Positions 1 through 5,192 of a stretch of 6,451 nt of DNA are shown piece after piece (position 1 is the first letter of the stretch; the number at the start of each line of letters is the position of its first letter). The position numbers were made by a program, and so were the translations under genes. This stretch comes from an uncultured Actinomyces sp. (GTDB lineage Bacteria > Actinomycetota > Actinomycetes > Actinomycetales > Actinomycetaceae): positions 1 to 6,451 of the forward strand of contig CAKAPY010000081.1 in assembly GCA_916719935.1 (NCBI GenBank), in the 5' to 3' direction. The notes beneath the pieces are model-generated. The model was given only the letters and a program-made list of their open reading frames with translations, was not told the origin of the DNA and ran no database searches.

Positions 1-182
1 CGGGCGGAACCTCCACGCACTGTCCCGGACGATTTACGCTCACCAGGGAAAAGAACATCAAGGGGTCGCTTGGCCACATCTTCGGGCTTTTCAGTTTGGG
101 CAGGGGGGATGAGCGCACCCAAACCACGCCCTAAACCTGTACGTCGTTGGGGCTTATGAGTCGATTCTGATTGCTCGGCCAT
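1..182 (-). CDS. parB: Chromosome partitioning protein ParB, N-terminal fragment (runs off left edge)
   Basis: Sixty codons plus two bases are visible from an ATG at 182 reading leftward, and the frame stays open to the window edge. The N-terminus carries the motif RRTGLGRGLGALIP at residues 13-26, the conserved start of chromosomal ParB/Spo0J proteins. From family knowledge this N-terminal segment contacts ParA and stimulates its ATPase. The CTP-binding/parS-recognition core and the dimerisation domain lie outside the window. The gene follows parA in the same direction after a gap of about 190 bp, and a perfect parS site lies 42 bp upstream of its start. The ribosome binding site is weak (GGTAAG about 6 nt before the ATG). 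Function in the cell: a CTP-dependent DNA clamp that loads at parS, spreads, and helps segregate the origin. Identification rests on the motif plus the parA/parS context. Confidence 0.93.
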   Translation of the reverse strand, partial: MAEQSESTHKPQRRTGLGRGLGALIPPAQTEKPEDVAKRPLDVLFPGERKSSGTVRGGSA

Positions 183-371
183 GCACACTTACCAATCTCG
201 CGAATACTGAACGTTAACTACATTGTTTCACGTGAAACAGCAAAATGTGTATCGAGCAAGCAAAAATGCGTTTTCACAGACGCGTTCTCCTGAGAAAAAG
301 AATCAGGGCTCAACCGCCTATCAAAACGATCGAAACCCTGAAAAAGTGATTTAAGTGAGCGAAAAGAGATA
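183..371. other. parA-parB intergenic gap containing parS
   Basis: A 189-bp stretch without a gene separates the parA stop from the parB start. Besides parS it holds A/T-rich sequence and a weak separated inverted repeat (CAGGG at 304-308 with CCCTG at 336-340, 27-nt loop). I see no convincing rho-independent terminator. On the minus strand TTGCTG and TAGTTA sit 17 bp apart with most of parS as spacer. This is a poor promoter match and is not called as one. Confidence 0.6.
224..239. promoter_or_regulatory. parS centromere site (ParB binding)
   Basis: TGTTTCACGTGAAACA is a perfect 16-bp palindrome identical to the consensus bacterial parS. It lies between parA and parB, 42 bp upstream of the parB ATG and about 5 kb from the DnaA boxes. 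By family knowledge ParB dimers load here and slide outward as clamps. Its location next to the parB start also makes it a candidate autoregulatory site, which is an inference. Confidence 0.96.
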
Positions 372-1241
372 TTACTTCGCCAACCGATGGCTCAGCTCGT
401 ATGCGGCCTTACGATAGGCAAGTGAGCCGGCACCATTCGGATCATAAGTGATGACACTCTGCCCGTAGCTTGGCGCTTCAGAAACTCGAACTGAACGAGG
501 GATGACAGTTTGCAGCGTCTGCTCAGGGAAGTGTGAACGTACCTCATTCTCAACTTCATCGGATAGGCGAGTACGCTTGTCGGCCATCGTGAGAAGCATA
601 GTTGAAACATGTAGTTTTGGATTGAGGTCAGCGCTGATGCGATCAATGGTCGACCACAACTGACTCAAACCTTCAAGCGCGTAGTACTCGGTCTGAATAG
701 GAATCAAAACCTCGTCAGCTGCAACCATCACGTTTAAGGTCACCAGTCCAAGCGAGGGCGGACAATCAATAAGGATCAGATCAATTTGCTGATATGCCTG
801 AACGAAGTACTCAACGGCATCGGAAAGACGAAACTCTCGACGTTCGAGATCAACAAGCTCAATTTCCGCGCCCGAAAGATCAATAGTAGCCGGGCACACC
901 CAGAGGTTATCCATCTCGGGGCAGGCTTGTAGAACTTCACCGATCGACAATTGACCGGTAATCACCTCATACGTCGAAGGCGTACCAGGACCATGAGCGA
1001 CGCCGAAAGCGCTCGAAGCGTTGCCTTGAGCGTCTGCATCGATAACAACAACCTTCAAACCGGCGAGCGCAAAAGAGGCCGCGAGATTAACAACCGAAGT
1101 CGTCTTACCAACGCCACCCTTTTGATTCGCTACCGCAATGACACGTGTCGACGCGGGTACGCCAAACTCAGCCGTCTCAAGGAACTCTCGATCCTGAAAA
1201 TTCCGCGTAATTTGGTCCGAAAGTGGGGTATCGCCGGCCAT
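372..1241 (-). CDS. parA: Chromosome partitioning ATPase ParA (Soj family)
   Basis: A 289-residue ParA/MinD-type P-loop ATPase that drives origin segregation with ParB, binding DNA nonspecifically as an ATP sandwich dimer (family knowledge). The deviant Walker A KGGVGKTT is at residues 41-48, including the signature lysine K41. The Walker A' segment VIDADAQGN is at 66-74 and Walker B LILIDCPPSLG at 155-165. About 33 residues precede the ATPase core, longer than in minimal Soj proteins but ordinary for actinobacterial chromosomal ParA. I chose the ATG at 1241 because GAGAAAGG lies 10 nt upstream. A GTG at 1274 would add 11 residues but has no Shine-Dalgarno sequence. The gene lies between rsmG and parB on the same strand, the usual origin-proximal order. 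The gap to rsmG is about 97 bp, so it could have its own promoter, although I find no strong one. Confidence 0.96.
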   Translation of the reverse strand: MAGDTPLSDQITRNFQDREFLETAEFGVPASTRVIAVANQKGGVGKTTSVVNLAASFALAGLKVVVIDADAQGNASSAFGVAHGPGTPSTYEVITGQLSIGEVLQACPEMDNLWVCPATIDLSGAEIELVDLERREFRLSDAVEYFVQAYQQIDLILIDCPPSLGLVTLNVMVAADEVLIPIQTEYYALEGLSQLWSTIDRISADLNPKLHVSTMLLTMADKRTRLSDEVENEVRSHFPEQTLQTVIPRSVRVSEAPSYGQSVITYDPNGAGSLAYRKAAYELSHRLAK

Positions 1242-1251
1242 AAAACACAAG

Positions 1252-1259
1252 CCTTTCTC
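1252..1259 (-). promoter_or_regulatory. parA ribosome binding site deciding the start
   Basis: On the minus strand this reads GAGAAAGG, complementary to the 16S rRNA tail, 10 nt before the ATG at 1241. It supports that ATG over the in-frame GTG at 1274, which has no comparable element. Confidence 0.6.
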
Positions 1260-1338
1260 ACACGTCAATGACACAAGTGTAGGCAGTCATGCCCGCGGGA
1301 GAAAACCGAGGACACACCCGTGGAAAAGAAATGAGGTA

Positions 1339-2010
1339 TTAAGAACGGAGTCTCTTCGCAACAACGACGTACGTCGAATCGTCTTCCATTACCGAAGGGA
1401 CCTCATGGATCTGAGCACTCAGGTGATGACGCTTCAACTCAGCAGCGGCAGCCTCGACTTCATCACCCGCACGGCGTCCCTTAAGAGCGACAAGAGAACC
1501 ACCGGGAGCAATGAGCTTTGAAGTCATACGCACAAGCTTCGTCATATTCGCCAATGCACGTGAGGTCACCACATCGGCCTTGCCCTTACCTCGCAGTTCC
1601 TCGGCGCGAGCCTGATGAATGCTGACATTGTCCAAACCGAGAGTATCCACAACATCAGCAAGCCATTCGCAACGTCGCGCCATGGGCTCAGCAAGATGGA
1701 CATCAAGATCTGGGCGGCAAATCGCAATGACAATCCCGGGGAAGCCAGCCCCAGAACCGACATCCAAAATCTGTCCCTTCTTAGGAAGAAAATCCAAGAC
1801 GGCGGCGGAGTTGACCAGGTGCCTCGACCAGAGTCGGGGGAGCTCACGCGGACCGATCAGCCCGCGGAGCTCACCTTCCTCAACAAGCATGTTCGCAAAC
1901 TCGGCAATATCTGGGTAGGCCAAACCGAAGAGCTCTCGAACCTCGGGTCCGGGAACCTCAAGTTCAAAGTCATTTTCGGCCTCGCGAGGGGAATTACCGA
2001 GCGCGTCCAC
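1339..2010 (-). CDS. rsmG: 16S rRNA (guanine-527 N7) methyltransferase RsmG/GidB
   Basis: A 223-residue class I SAM-dependent methyltransferase. The SAM-binding motif I is ILDVGSGAGFPG at residues 81-92, preceded by the family-typical SRHLVNSAAVLDFLP (62-76). It is followed by HLAEPMARRCEWL, where the acidic residue after strand beta-2 contacts the cosubstrate, and later by DVVTSRALANM and LIAPGGSLVALKG. By family knowledge it methylates G527 (E. coli numbering) in the 530 loop of 16S rRNA, and loss gives low-level streptomycin resistance. Length is normal. The start is a GTG at 2010 placed directly after the jag stop codon (TGAGTG) with a strong GAGGAGG five nucleotides upstream, so translation is probably coupled to jag. 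The older name gidB reflects its usual position near origin genes, as here. Confidence 0.96.
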   Translation of the reverse strand: MDALGNSPREAENDFELEVPGPEVRELFGLAYPDIAEFANMLVEEGELRGLIGPRELPRLWSRHLVNSAAVLDFLPKKGQILDVGSGAGFPGIVIAICRPDLDVHLAEPMARRCEWLADVVDTLGLDNVSIHQARAEELRGKGKADVVTSRALANMTKLVRMTSKLIAPGGSLVALKGRRAGDEVEAAAAELKRHHLSAQIHEVPSVMEDDSTYVVVAKRLRS

Positions 2011-2547
2011 TCAGGCCTCCTCGGCCTCGTCGGCGGAGTCAGTATCGGCGTCAACATCCTCCGCAGGAAGAATAACGACGCGACGACGGGGCTCAACGCC
2101 CTCGGACTCGCTGCGAAGACCCTCGGAAGCAACAACGTCGTGGCACACCTTGCGCTCAAAGGGGTTCATGGGCTCAAGCTTCTGGGGCTCGCCCGTCGCG
2201 CGGAGGCGCGCAATTGCCTCGTGAGTGAGGTCCTGAAGATCCGCCTTACGATCGGCACGGAAGCCCGCAATATCCAGCATGAGTCGCGAGCGCTCGCCGG
2301 TTTCGGTCTGAACAGCAAGGCGCGTCAGTTCCTGAAGGGCGTCGACAACTTCACCGTCTTCGCCAACCAGATGATCCAGGGCAGATGGGTCTTCCGAAAT
2401 GATTTCTACTGATGCACGACCATTTTCAACATCAATTTCGATGTCACCGTCAAGGTCGGCAATATCCAGCAGTTCTTCCAAGTAATCGGCAGCGAGCTCG
2501 CCTTCTTCCTCAAGGCGCGAGAGCTCGTTTGTCGTTTCTTCGCTCAT
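2011..2547 (-). CDS. jag: RNA-binding protein Jag/KhpB (KH and R3H domains)
   Basis: A 178-residue protein of the Jag (SpoIIIJ-associated)/KhpB family. A KH-like domain occupies roughly residues 35-95, with the GxxG loop as GEDG at 62-65 and then VVDALQELTRLAV. An R3H domain follows at about 97-160, with the R-x3-H signature as R132 and H136 in NPFERKVCHDVV. The N-terminal 30 residues and the final 15 or so are very acidic. The separate N-terminal Jag-N domain found in many Firmicutes homologues is absent, as in other actinobacterial forms. By family knowledge it binds RNA, and in Gram-positive cocci it affects cell elongation and division. Its precise role in actinobacteria is poorly defined. 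The ATG at 2547 has GGAGG six nucleotides upstream. It sits immediately after yidC, the association that named the family, and its stop abuts the rsmG start. Confidence 0.94.
   Translation of the reverse strand: MSEETTNELSRLEEEGELAADYLEELLDIADLDGDIEIDVENGRASVEIISEDPSALDHLVGEDGEVVDALQELTRLAVQTETGERSRLMLDIAGFRADRKADLQDLTHEAIARLRATGEPQKLEPMNPFERKVCHDVVASEGLRSESEGVEPRRRVVILPAEDVDADTDSADEAEEA
2016..2022 (-). promoter_or_regulatory. rsmG ribosome binding site inside the jag 3' end
   Basis: The minus strand reads GAGGAGG five nucleotides before the rsmG GTG. It lies within the last codons of jag, which encode the acidic EEA tail. This supports the GTG at 2010 as start and suggests translational coupling. 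Confidence 0.75.
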
Positions 2548-2568
2548 GTTTATCCTCCGTAGGGGTTT

Positions 2569-2583
2569 GATGCCTCAGGCATC
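2569..2583. repeat. Small intercistronic inverted repeat between yidC and jag
   Basis: GATGCC and GGCATC form a 6-bp perfect stem around a 3-nt loop, in the 54-bp gap just after the yidC stop and upstream of the jag ribosome binding site. No T-tract follows on the minus strand, so it is not a typical rho-independent terminator. It could be an RNA-processing or stability hairpin, or chance. Confidence 0.4.
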
Positions 2584-2601
2584 GAATGGTCTGTGGGCGC
2601 C

Positions 2602-3903
2602 TCAGCGCTTCTTCTTCTTTGCGGCGGCGCGGCGAGCCTTGCGACGTTCTTGACGCTTGCGCTCGAGCTCTGCAGCTTCAGCATCTGACGAGGCCTCCGA
2701 AGAAGCGGCCTGCCCGCCCCGAGCACGAACCTGACGCTGAGCCTCTTCACGCTTAGCAGCGGCCTCACGGCGTTCTGCCGCGCGCTCAGTCGCGACCTTC
2801 ACACCCTTCATCCAAACCTCATCAGGAAGGGTCGTCCACTCTTGCATGGACAGGTTGCGGTAAACAGAAACGATCTCTCCAGCGCTCATGGCCTGCGGGA
2901 AATCAGAGGCGATCTTCTGACGCTTGGCACGGCTGCGAACCTCGGTCAGCGTGCTCTCGTTAAGAGCCGTGAGCTCATCGGATGCATCGGCCAGTTCGCG
3001 ACGCTTTGCGTCGTAGTCCGCGAAGAAGGGACGTGCCCACGACTGGTAGGCATCCTGACGCTTGGCCAAGAGTTCTTTGTAAGCGGCGGAGTTCGGGTTC
3101 GGAATATTCTTAATTACCCACAGCATCTGCAGGTAGCCCCAAATGCCCGCGGTCGTCGTGTAGATCACGACACCCATCTGGAAGAACAGACCCGAGAAGA
3201 TGAACATGAAGGGCATAACGTACATCATCATGCGCTGCGAACGAACCATGGGGTTGTTTGGATCCTGGTTCTGCGGCATGTTCTTCGTCATCGTCAGCCG
3301 GATGGTCAAGAACTGCGTTGCAACCATAACGATGATGAAAATGACGAAGACCAGAGTCGGCAGCGACATGAGTTGCGAGTCGCGAATGGTGTGCGACAGC
3401 GGAACACCGAAGACCTGGGACGCATCAATCTCGCTGGCGACTGACTGAGTAATCGGACCCAGTGAATCAATGTGGCGCGAACCGACCGAGTAGGTGTTTT
3501 CAGCAAGTGCGTGGATCGCATAGATCGCGCGGTACATTGCGAAAAGAACGGGCAGTTGAACCAACATCGGCAAGCAGGATGCGAAGGGGTTGACTCCGTA
3601 CTTCTTATTGAGCTCGGAGATTTCCTGCTGCATCCGTTGACGGGAGGCCATATCCGTCTTGCCCTTGTATTTGGCCTGAATCTTCTGCATTTGGGGCTGA
3701 ACAATGGAGGTGCCCCTCATACTCTTCAGCTGCTTGAGGTACAGAGGGATGATGAGCACGCGCACAAGGATGGTCAGCAGGATGATGGAGATAATCCATG
3801 CAAGTCCTGCACCTGAACTCATTCCAACAAGCAGAAGCAAGTCGTGAATTCGAATCCACAGCCATGCGACTGCGACAACGAAGGGATAGAGAATGGAATC
3901 CAC
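2602..3903 (-). CDS. yidC: Membrane protein insertase YidC (Oxa1 family)
   Basis: A 433-residue polytopic inner-membrane insertase that inserts membrane proteins alone or with SecYEG. Hydrophobic segments are seen at about residues 4-28, 32-55, 107-130, 182-203, 226-242 and 243-264, consistent with the Oxa1/YidC core of Gram-positive type with no large periplasmic domain. R48 in TILVRVLIIP matches the conserved arginine of the hydrophilic groove. The cytoplasmic hairpin between the first core helix and NPFASCLPMLVQLPVLF is present (about 57-104, rich in Q and K). The C-terminal 165 residues are cytoplasmic, charged and Ala/Glu/Arg-rich, ending in a run of lysine and arginine. In homologues such tails help bind the ribosome. 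The start is a GTG at 3903 with AAGGAG seven nucleotides upstream. It lies 11 bp after yidD and 54 bp before jag, in an apparent operon. Confidence 0.95.
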   Translation of the reverse strand: MDSILYPFVVAVAWLWIRIHDLLLLVGMSSGAGLAWIISIILLTILVRVLIIPLYLKQLKSMRGTSIVQPQMQKIQAKYKGKTDMASRQRMQQEISELNKKYGVNPFASCLPMLVQLPVLFAMYRAIYAIHALAENTYSVGSRHIDSLGPITQSVASEIDASQVFGVPLSHTIRDSQLMSLPTLVFVIFIIVMVATQFLTIRLTMTKNMPQNQDPNNPMVRSQRMMMYVMPFMFIFSGLFFQMGVVIYTTTAGIWGYLQMLWVIKNIPNPNSAAYKELLAKRQDAYQSWARPFFADYDAKRRELADASDELTALNESTLTEVRSRAKRQKIASDFPQAMSAGEIVSVYRNLSMQEWTTLPDEVWMKGVKVATERAAERREAAAKREEAQRQVRARGGQAASSEASSDAEAAELERKRQERRKARRAAAKKKKR

Positions 3904-3914
3904 AGGAGATCTCC

Positions 3915-4292
3915 TTATGATGCGCGGGGGACACCGCTCGTGTCCGCGTGGTGCTCGGCTCCTGCCGAGAAGTCTTGATTATTCATGCCCATGACGGGCC
4001 GTGCCCAAGGGTCGTCATATCCGGCCCAATCTGCCGGAGGGACCCAGGCCTCGCCAGTCCACTTACCGCGAGCGGGAACTTCATCGACCCCGCCGAGGCT
4101 CCACGGATTACAACGAAGAATGCGCCACACGGCCAAGATTGTCCCTTTGACGAGGCCGTGAGTGTGCAATGCGCCCAAGGCATAGCTTGAGCAGGTGGGG
4201 TAGTAGCGACAACGCGGGGCACACATGGGGGAGATGAAGCGCTGGTAGAAGCGCACAGGAAGAATGGCAATATAAGCAAAAGGAGAGCTCAT
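3915..4292 (-). CDS. yidD: Membrane protein insertion efficiency factor YidD
   Basis: A 125-residue YidD-family (formerly DUF37) protein. The family block runs from FYQRFISPM (residues 15-23) through CRYYPTCSSYA (28-38), HTHGLVKG (43-50), WRILRCNPWSLGG (56-68) and VDEVP (69-73), including cysteines 28, 34 and 61. From the E. coli homologue it is a small, membrane-associated protein that aids YidC-dependent insertion. The roughly 50-residue C-terminal extension after VDEVP (including GKWTGEAWVPPADWAGYDDPW) is hydrophilic and of unknown role. Such extensions are common in actinobacteria. I chose the ATG at 4292, which overlaps the rnpA stop as ATGA, because GGGAGGGAGG lies 6 nt upstream. An in-frame ATG at 4328 would extend the overlap and lacks this support. 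yidC starts 11 bp after its stop. Confidence 0.94.
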   Translation of the reverse strand: MSSPFAYIAILPVRFYQRFISPMCAPRCRYYPTCSSYALGALHTHGLVKGTILAVWRILRCNPWSLGGVDEVPARGKWTGEAWVPPADWAGYDDPWARPVMGMNNQDFSAGAEHHADTSGVPRAS

Positions 4293-4657
4293 AGGCGACC
4301 TCCCTCCCGATGATCCCATTTCTTCCACGCACGGCGAAGAACTTGGTCTAATTCTTCCTCAAGTTCGCACGAACTTGCACCCAGGGCGTCATGCTTAACG
4401 CGAACAACGACACGTGCTCCCTGAGGAAGTGCGCCCAAGCGTTCTTTCATGAGGTGACGCAATTGCCGCTTAACTCGGTTACGTCCAACCGCTCGTTTAA
4501 TTTGGCTTTTAGGTACGACGAAACCGACGAGGCGTGAATCACTATCCTCGTCGGTCCGACAATGCACAATGAGCCTTTGCTGACCCGCGCGCGATCCGCT
4601 TCGGATTGCGAGGCGGAAGTCCGCTGGATTCACCATGCGGTTCGAGCGGGGCAACAC
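4289..4657 (-). CDS. rnpA: Ribonuclease P protein component
   Basis: A 122-residue basic protein, the protein subunit of RNase P. It assists the catalytic RNA (encoded elsewhere) in maturing tRNA 5' ends. The N-terminus LPRSNRMVNPADF (residues 2-14) is the standard family opening. The RNR motif is in KRAVGRNRVKRQLRHL (about 54-69), and the central VGFVVPKS strand is also present. The start is the GTG at 4657, chosen by homology of this N-terminus. The Shine-Dalgarno sequence is poor (CGAGG lies against the start codon), so initiation may depend on coupling to rpmH, whose stop is 11 bp upstream. A later ATG at 4636 would delete the conserved LPRSNR segment. The 3' end overlaps yidD by 4 bp. 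Confidence 0.95.
   Translation of the reverse strand: MLPRSNRMVNPADFRLAIRSGSRAGQQRLIVHCRTDEDSDSRLVGFVVPKSQIKRAVGRNRVKRQLRHLMKERLGALPQGARVVVRVKHDALGASSCELEEELDQVLRRAWKKWDHREGGRL
4299..4308 (-). promoter_or_regulatory. yidD ribosome binding site within rnpA
   Basis: On the minus strand this reads GGGAGGGAGG, 6 nt before the yidD ATG at 4292, inside the last codons of rnpA. Together with the ATGA overlap it fixes the yidD start and indicates coupled translation. Confidence 0.75.
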
Positions 4658-4668
4658 CTCGCGAAAGC

Positions 4669-4809
4669 TCAGGCGGAGAGGCGGGCGCGGCCCTTGCGAC
4701 GGCGTGCAGCCAAGATTGCGCGGCCAGCGCGGGTGCTCATACGCAGGCGGAAGCCGTGCGTCTTCGAACGACGACGGTTGTTCGGCTGATAAGTCCGCTT
4801 GGTGGTCAC
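4669..4809 (-). CDS. rpmH: Large ribosomal subunit protein bL34
   Basis: A 46-residue, strongly basic protein. TKRTYQPNNRRRSKTHGFR (residues 3-21) and MSTRAGRAILAARRRKGR (24-41) are nearly the textbook L34 sequence. It is a component of the 50S subunit. The true start is the GTG at 4809 (VTTKRTYQ) with GAGGAG six nucleotides upstream. A longer open frame up to 4860 has no family support. It is the first gene of the leftward string and is driven by a strong promoter 64-92 bp upstream inside the origin region. The rpmH-rnpA pair next to dnaA is one of the most conserved arrangements around bacterial origins. Confidence 0.97.
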   Translation of the reverse strand: MTTKRTYQPNNRRRSKTHGFRLRMSTRAGRAILAARRRKGRARLSA

Positions 4810-4872
4810 TGATATCTCCTCGAATTGGTCATGGACAGTGTGCGCCGCAATTAGGCACACATACGAACTGAC

Positions 4873-4901
4873 AGCCTACGGGTTTTTGGCCGTTCCGTCA
4901 A
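4873..4901 (-). promoter_or_regulatory. rpmH promoter (housekeeping sigma type)
   Basis: On the minus strand a -35 element TTGACG (4896-4901) and a -10 element TAGGCT (4873-4878) are separated by exactly 17 bp. This is close to the consensus for the actinobacterial housekeeping sigma factor. Transcription would start near 4865-4867, giving a leader of about 57 nt before the rpmH GTG. It is the best promoter in the window and probably drives rpmH-rnpA and perhaps the whole string. The nearest DnaA box lies about 46 bp upstream of the -35. Confidence 0.8.
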
Positions 4902-4925
4902 CGAAAGAGCACCGTACCACACTGA

Positions 4926-4953
4926 ATCCACACCTGTGGAAGTAGGTGTGGAT
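4926..4953. repeat. Perfect 10-bp-arm inverted repeat at the left edge of the DnaA-box cluster
   Basis: ATCCACACCT (4926-4935) and AGGTGTGGAT (4944-4953) are exact reverse complements around an 8-nt loop. The loop side carries a further TGTGGA (4935-4940) that can pair instead with TCCACA (4927-4932) over a 2-nt spacer. The right arm contains a perfect DnaA box and the left arm a two-mismatch one, so this may be a DnaA-binding pair rather than a hairpin. Confidence 0.7.
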
Positions 4954-4955
4954 AA
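4947..4955 (-). promoter_or_regulatory. DnaA box, perfect
   Basis: TGTGGATAA on the plus strand, i.e. TTATCCACA on the minus strand, exactly matches the consensus DnaA box. It forms part of the right arm of the inverted repeat at 4926-4953. Confidence 0.9.
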
Positions 4956-4967
4956 ATCGGGGGTTAG

Positions 4968-4976
4968 TTATCCACA
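4968..4976 (+). promoter_or_regulatory. DnaA box, perfect
   Basis: TTATCCACA exactly matches the consensus. It is followed 7 bp later by another perfect box in the same orientation, a 16-bp start-to-start spacing. Confidence 0.92.
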
Positions 4977-4983
4977 TGCGAAG

Positions 4984-4992
4984 TTATCCACA
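4984..4992 (+). promoter_or_regulatory. DnaA box, perfect
   Basis: TTATCCACA exactly matches the consensus. It faces the variant box at 4997-5005. Together they form TCCACAG-AG-CTGTGGA (4987-5002), a perfect 7-bp-arm inverted repeat. Confidence 0.92.
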
Positions 4993-4996
4993 GAGC

Positions 4997-5005
4997 TGTG
5001 GACAG
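4997..5005 (-). promoter_or_regulatory. DnaA box variant
   Basis: The minus strand reads CTGTCCACA, one mismatch from TTGTCCACA, the form common in high-GC actinobacteria. It is paired head to head with the perfect box at 4984-4992. Confidence 0.65.
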
Positions 5006-5069
5006 AGGTTTTTTCTTTTTGCCGCAAGGGTGAGGTGTTGTAACTACACAAATGTCATTTGGGGATTAA

Positions 5070-5078
5070 ATATCCACA
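5070..5078 (+). promoter_or_regulatory. DnaA box, one mismatch
   Basis: ATATCCACA differs from TTATCCACA only at the first base. It is embedded in an A/T-rich segment and faces the box at 5093-5101, with TCCACAG/CTGTGGA arms at 5073-5079 and 5092-5098. Confidence 0.7.
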
Positions 5079-5092
5079 GGTCTATCCCCAGC

Positions 5093-5101
5093 TGTGGAAA
5101 A
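5093..5101 (-). promoter_or_regulatory. DnaA box, one mismatch
   Basis: The minus strand reads TTTTCCACA, one mismatch from consensus at position 3. It is the partner of the box at 5070-5078. Confidence 0.65.
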
Positions 5102-5124
5102 CATGACATGCTTGTAAAGTTATC

Positions 5125-5133
5125 GGTGGATAA
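5125..5133 (-). promoter_or_regulatory. DnaA box, one mismatch, near the dnaA promoter
   Basis: The minus strand reads TTATCCACC, one mismatch at the last base. It overlaps the candidate dnaA -10 element GATAAT (5129-5134) and adjoins the variant at 5134-5142, so DnaA bound here could repress its own gene (inference). Confidence 0.55.
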
Positions 5134-5142
5134 TGATTCACA
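5134..5142 (+). promoter_or_regulatory. DnaA box, one mismatch, near the dnaA promoter
   Basis: TGATTCACA fits TTATNCACA with one mismatch (G at position 2). It abuts the box at 5125-5133 in the opposite orientation. Confidence 0.4.
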
Positions 5143-5182
5143 ACCGATATCATTTCTCGTGTCCTATCTCACGTCAGTTTTC

Positions 5183-5187
5183 GGAGG
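5183..5187 (+). promoter_or_regulatory. dnaA ribosome binding site
   Basis: GGAGG lies five nucleotides before the GTG at 5193 and decides the dnaA start, since no ATG opens the frame upstream. Confidence 0.85.
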
Positions 5188-5192
5188 TTCCC

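Larger units (their letters stand above)
5121..5149. repeat. Inverted repeat over the probable dnaA promoter
   Basis: TATCGGT (5121-5127) and ACCGATA (5143-5149) are perfect 7-bp reverse complements with a 15-nt centre. The centre includes GATAAT (5129-5134), the best -10-like hexamer upstream of dnaA. Its -35 is unclear: TTGTAA at 5112-5117 is only 11 bp away and ATGACA at 5103-5108 is 20 bp away. The arms differ from DnaA boxes, so this could be an operator for another regulator, or chance. Confidence 0.45.
4810..5192. other. oriC: Chromosomal replication origin region (oriC)
   Basis: This 383-bp non-coding stretch lies between divergent rpmH and dnaA. It has three perfect TTATCCACA DnaA boxes and at least five one-mismatch variants within about 200 bp (4947-5142). 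T-rich tract TTTTTTCTTTTT (5009-5020) and A/T-rich GATTAAATAT (5064-5073) are candidate easily melted segments. Which of these is the real unwinding element cannot be decided by reading. The rpmH promoter occupies the left part and the probable dnaA promoter the right. Position, box density and gene context agree with actinobacterial origins. Confidence 0.92.

Noticed and set aside
304..374. Possible rho-independent terminator after parA
   Set aside because: The GCGAA/TTCGC stem near the parA stop and the CAGGG/CCCTG arms are short with long loops, and no T-run directly follows a stable stem on the minus strand.
1242..1338. Promoter for parA in the rsmG-parA gap
   Set aside because: TACACT on the minus strand could be a -10, but no acceptable -35 lies 16-18 bp upstream. 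The CCCGCGGG palindrome at 1292-1299 is too short to interpret.
1615..2412. 265-codon plus-strand open frame opposite rsmG and jag
   Set aside because: It lies antisense to two clearly identified genes, has no recognisable family, and is explained by the codon bias of the minus-strand genes.
2842..3444. 200-codon plus-strand open frame opposite yidC
   Set aside because: Antisense to the unmistakable YidC core. Its His/Arg/Asp-rich composition is typical of a shadow frame.
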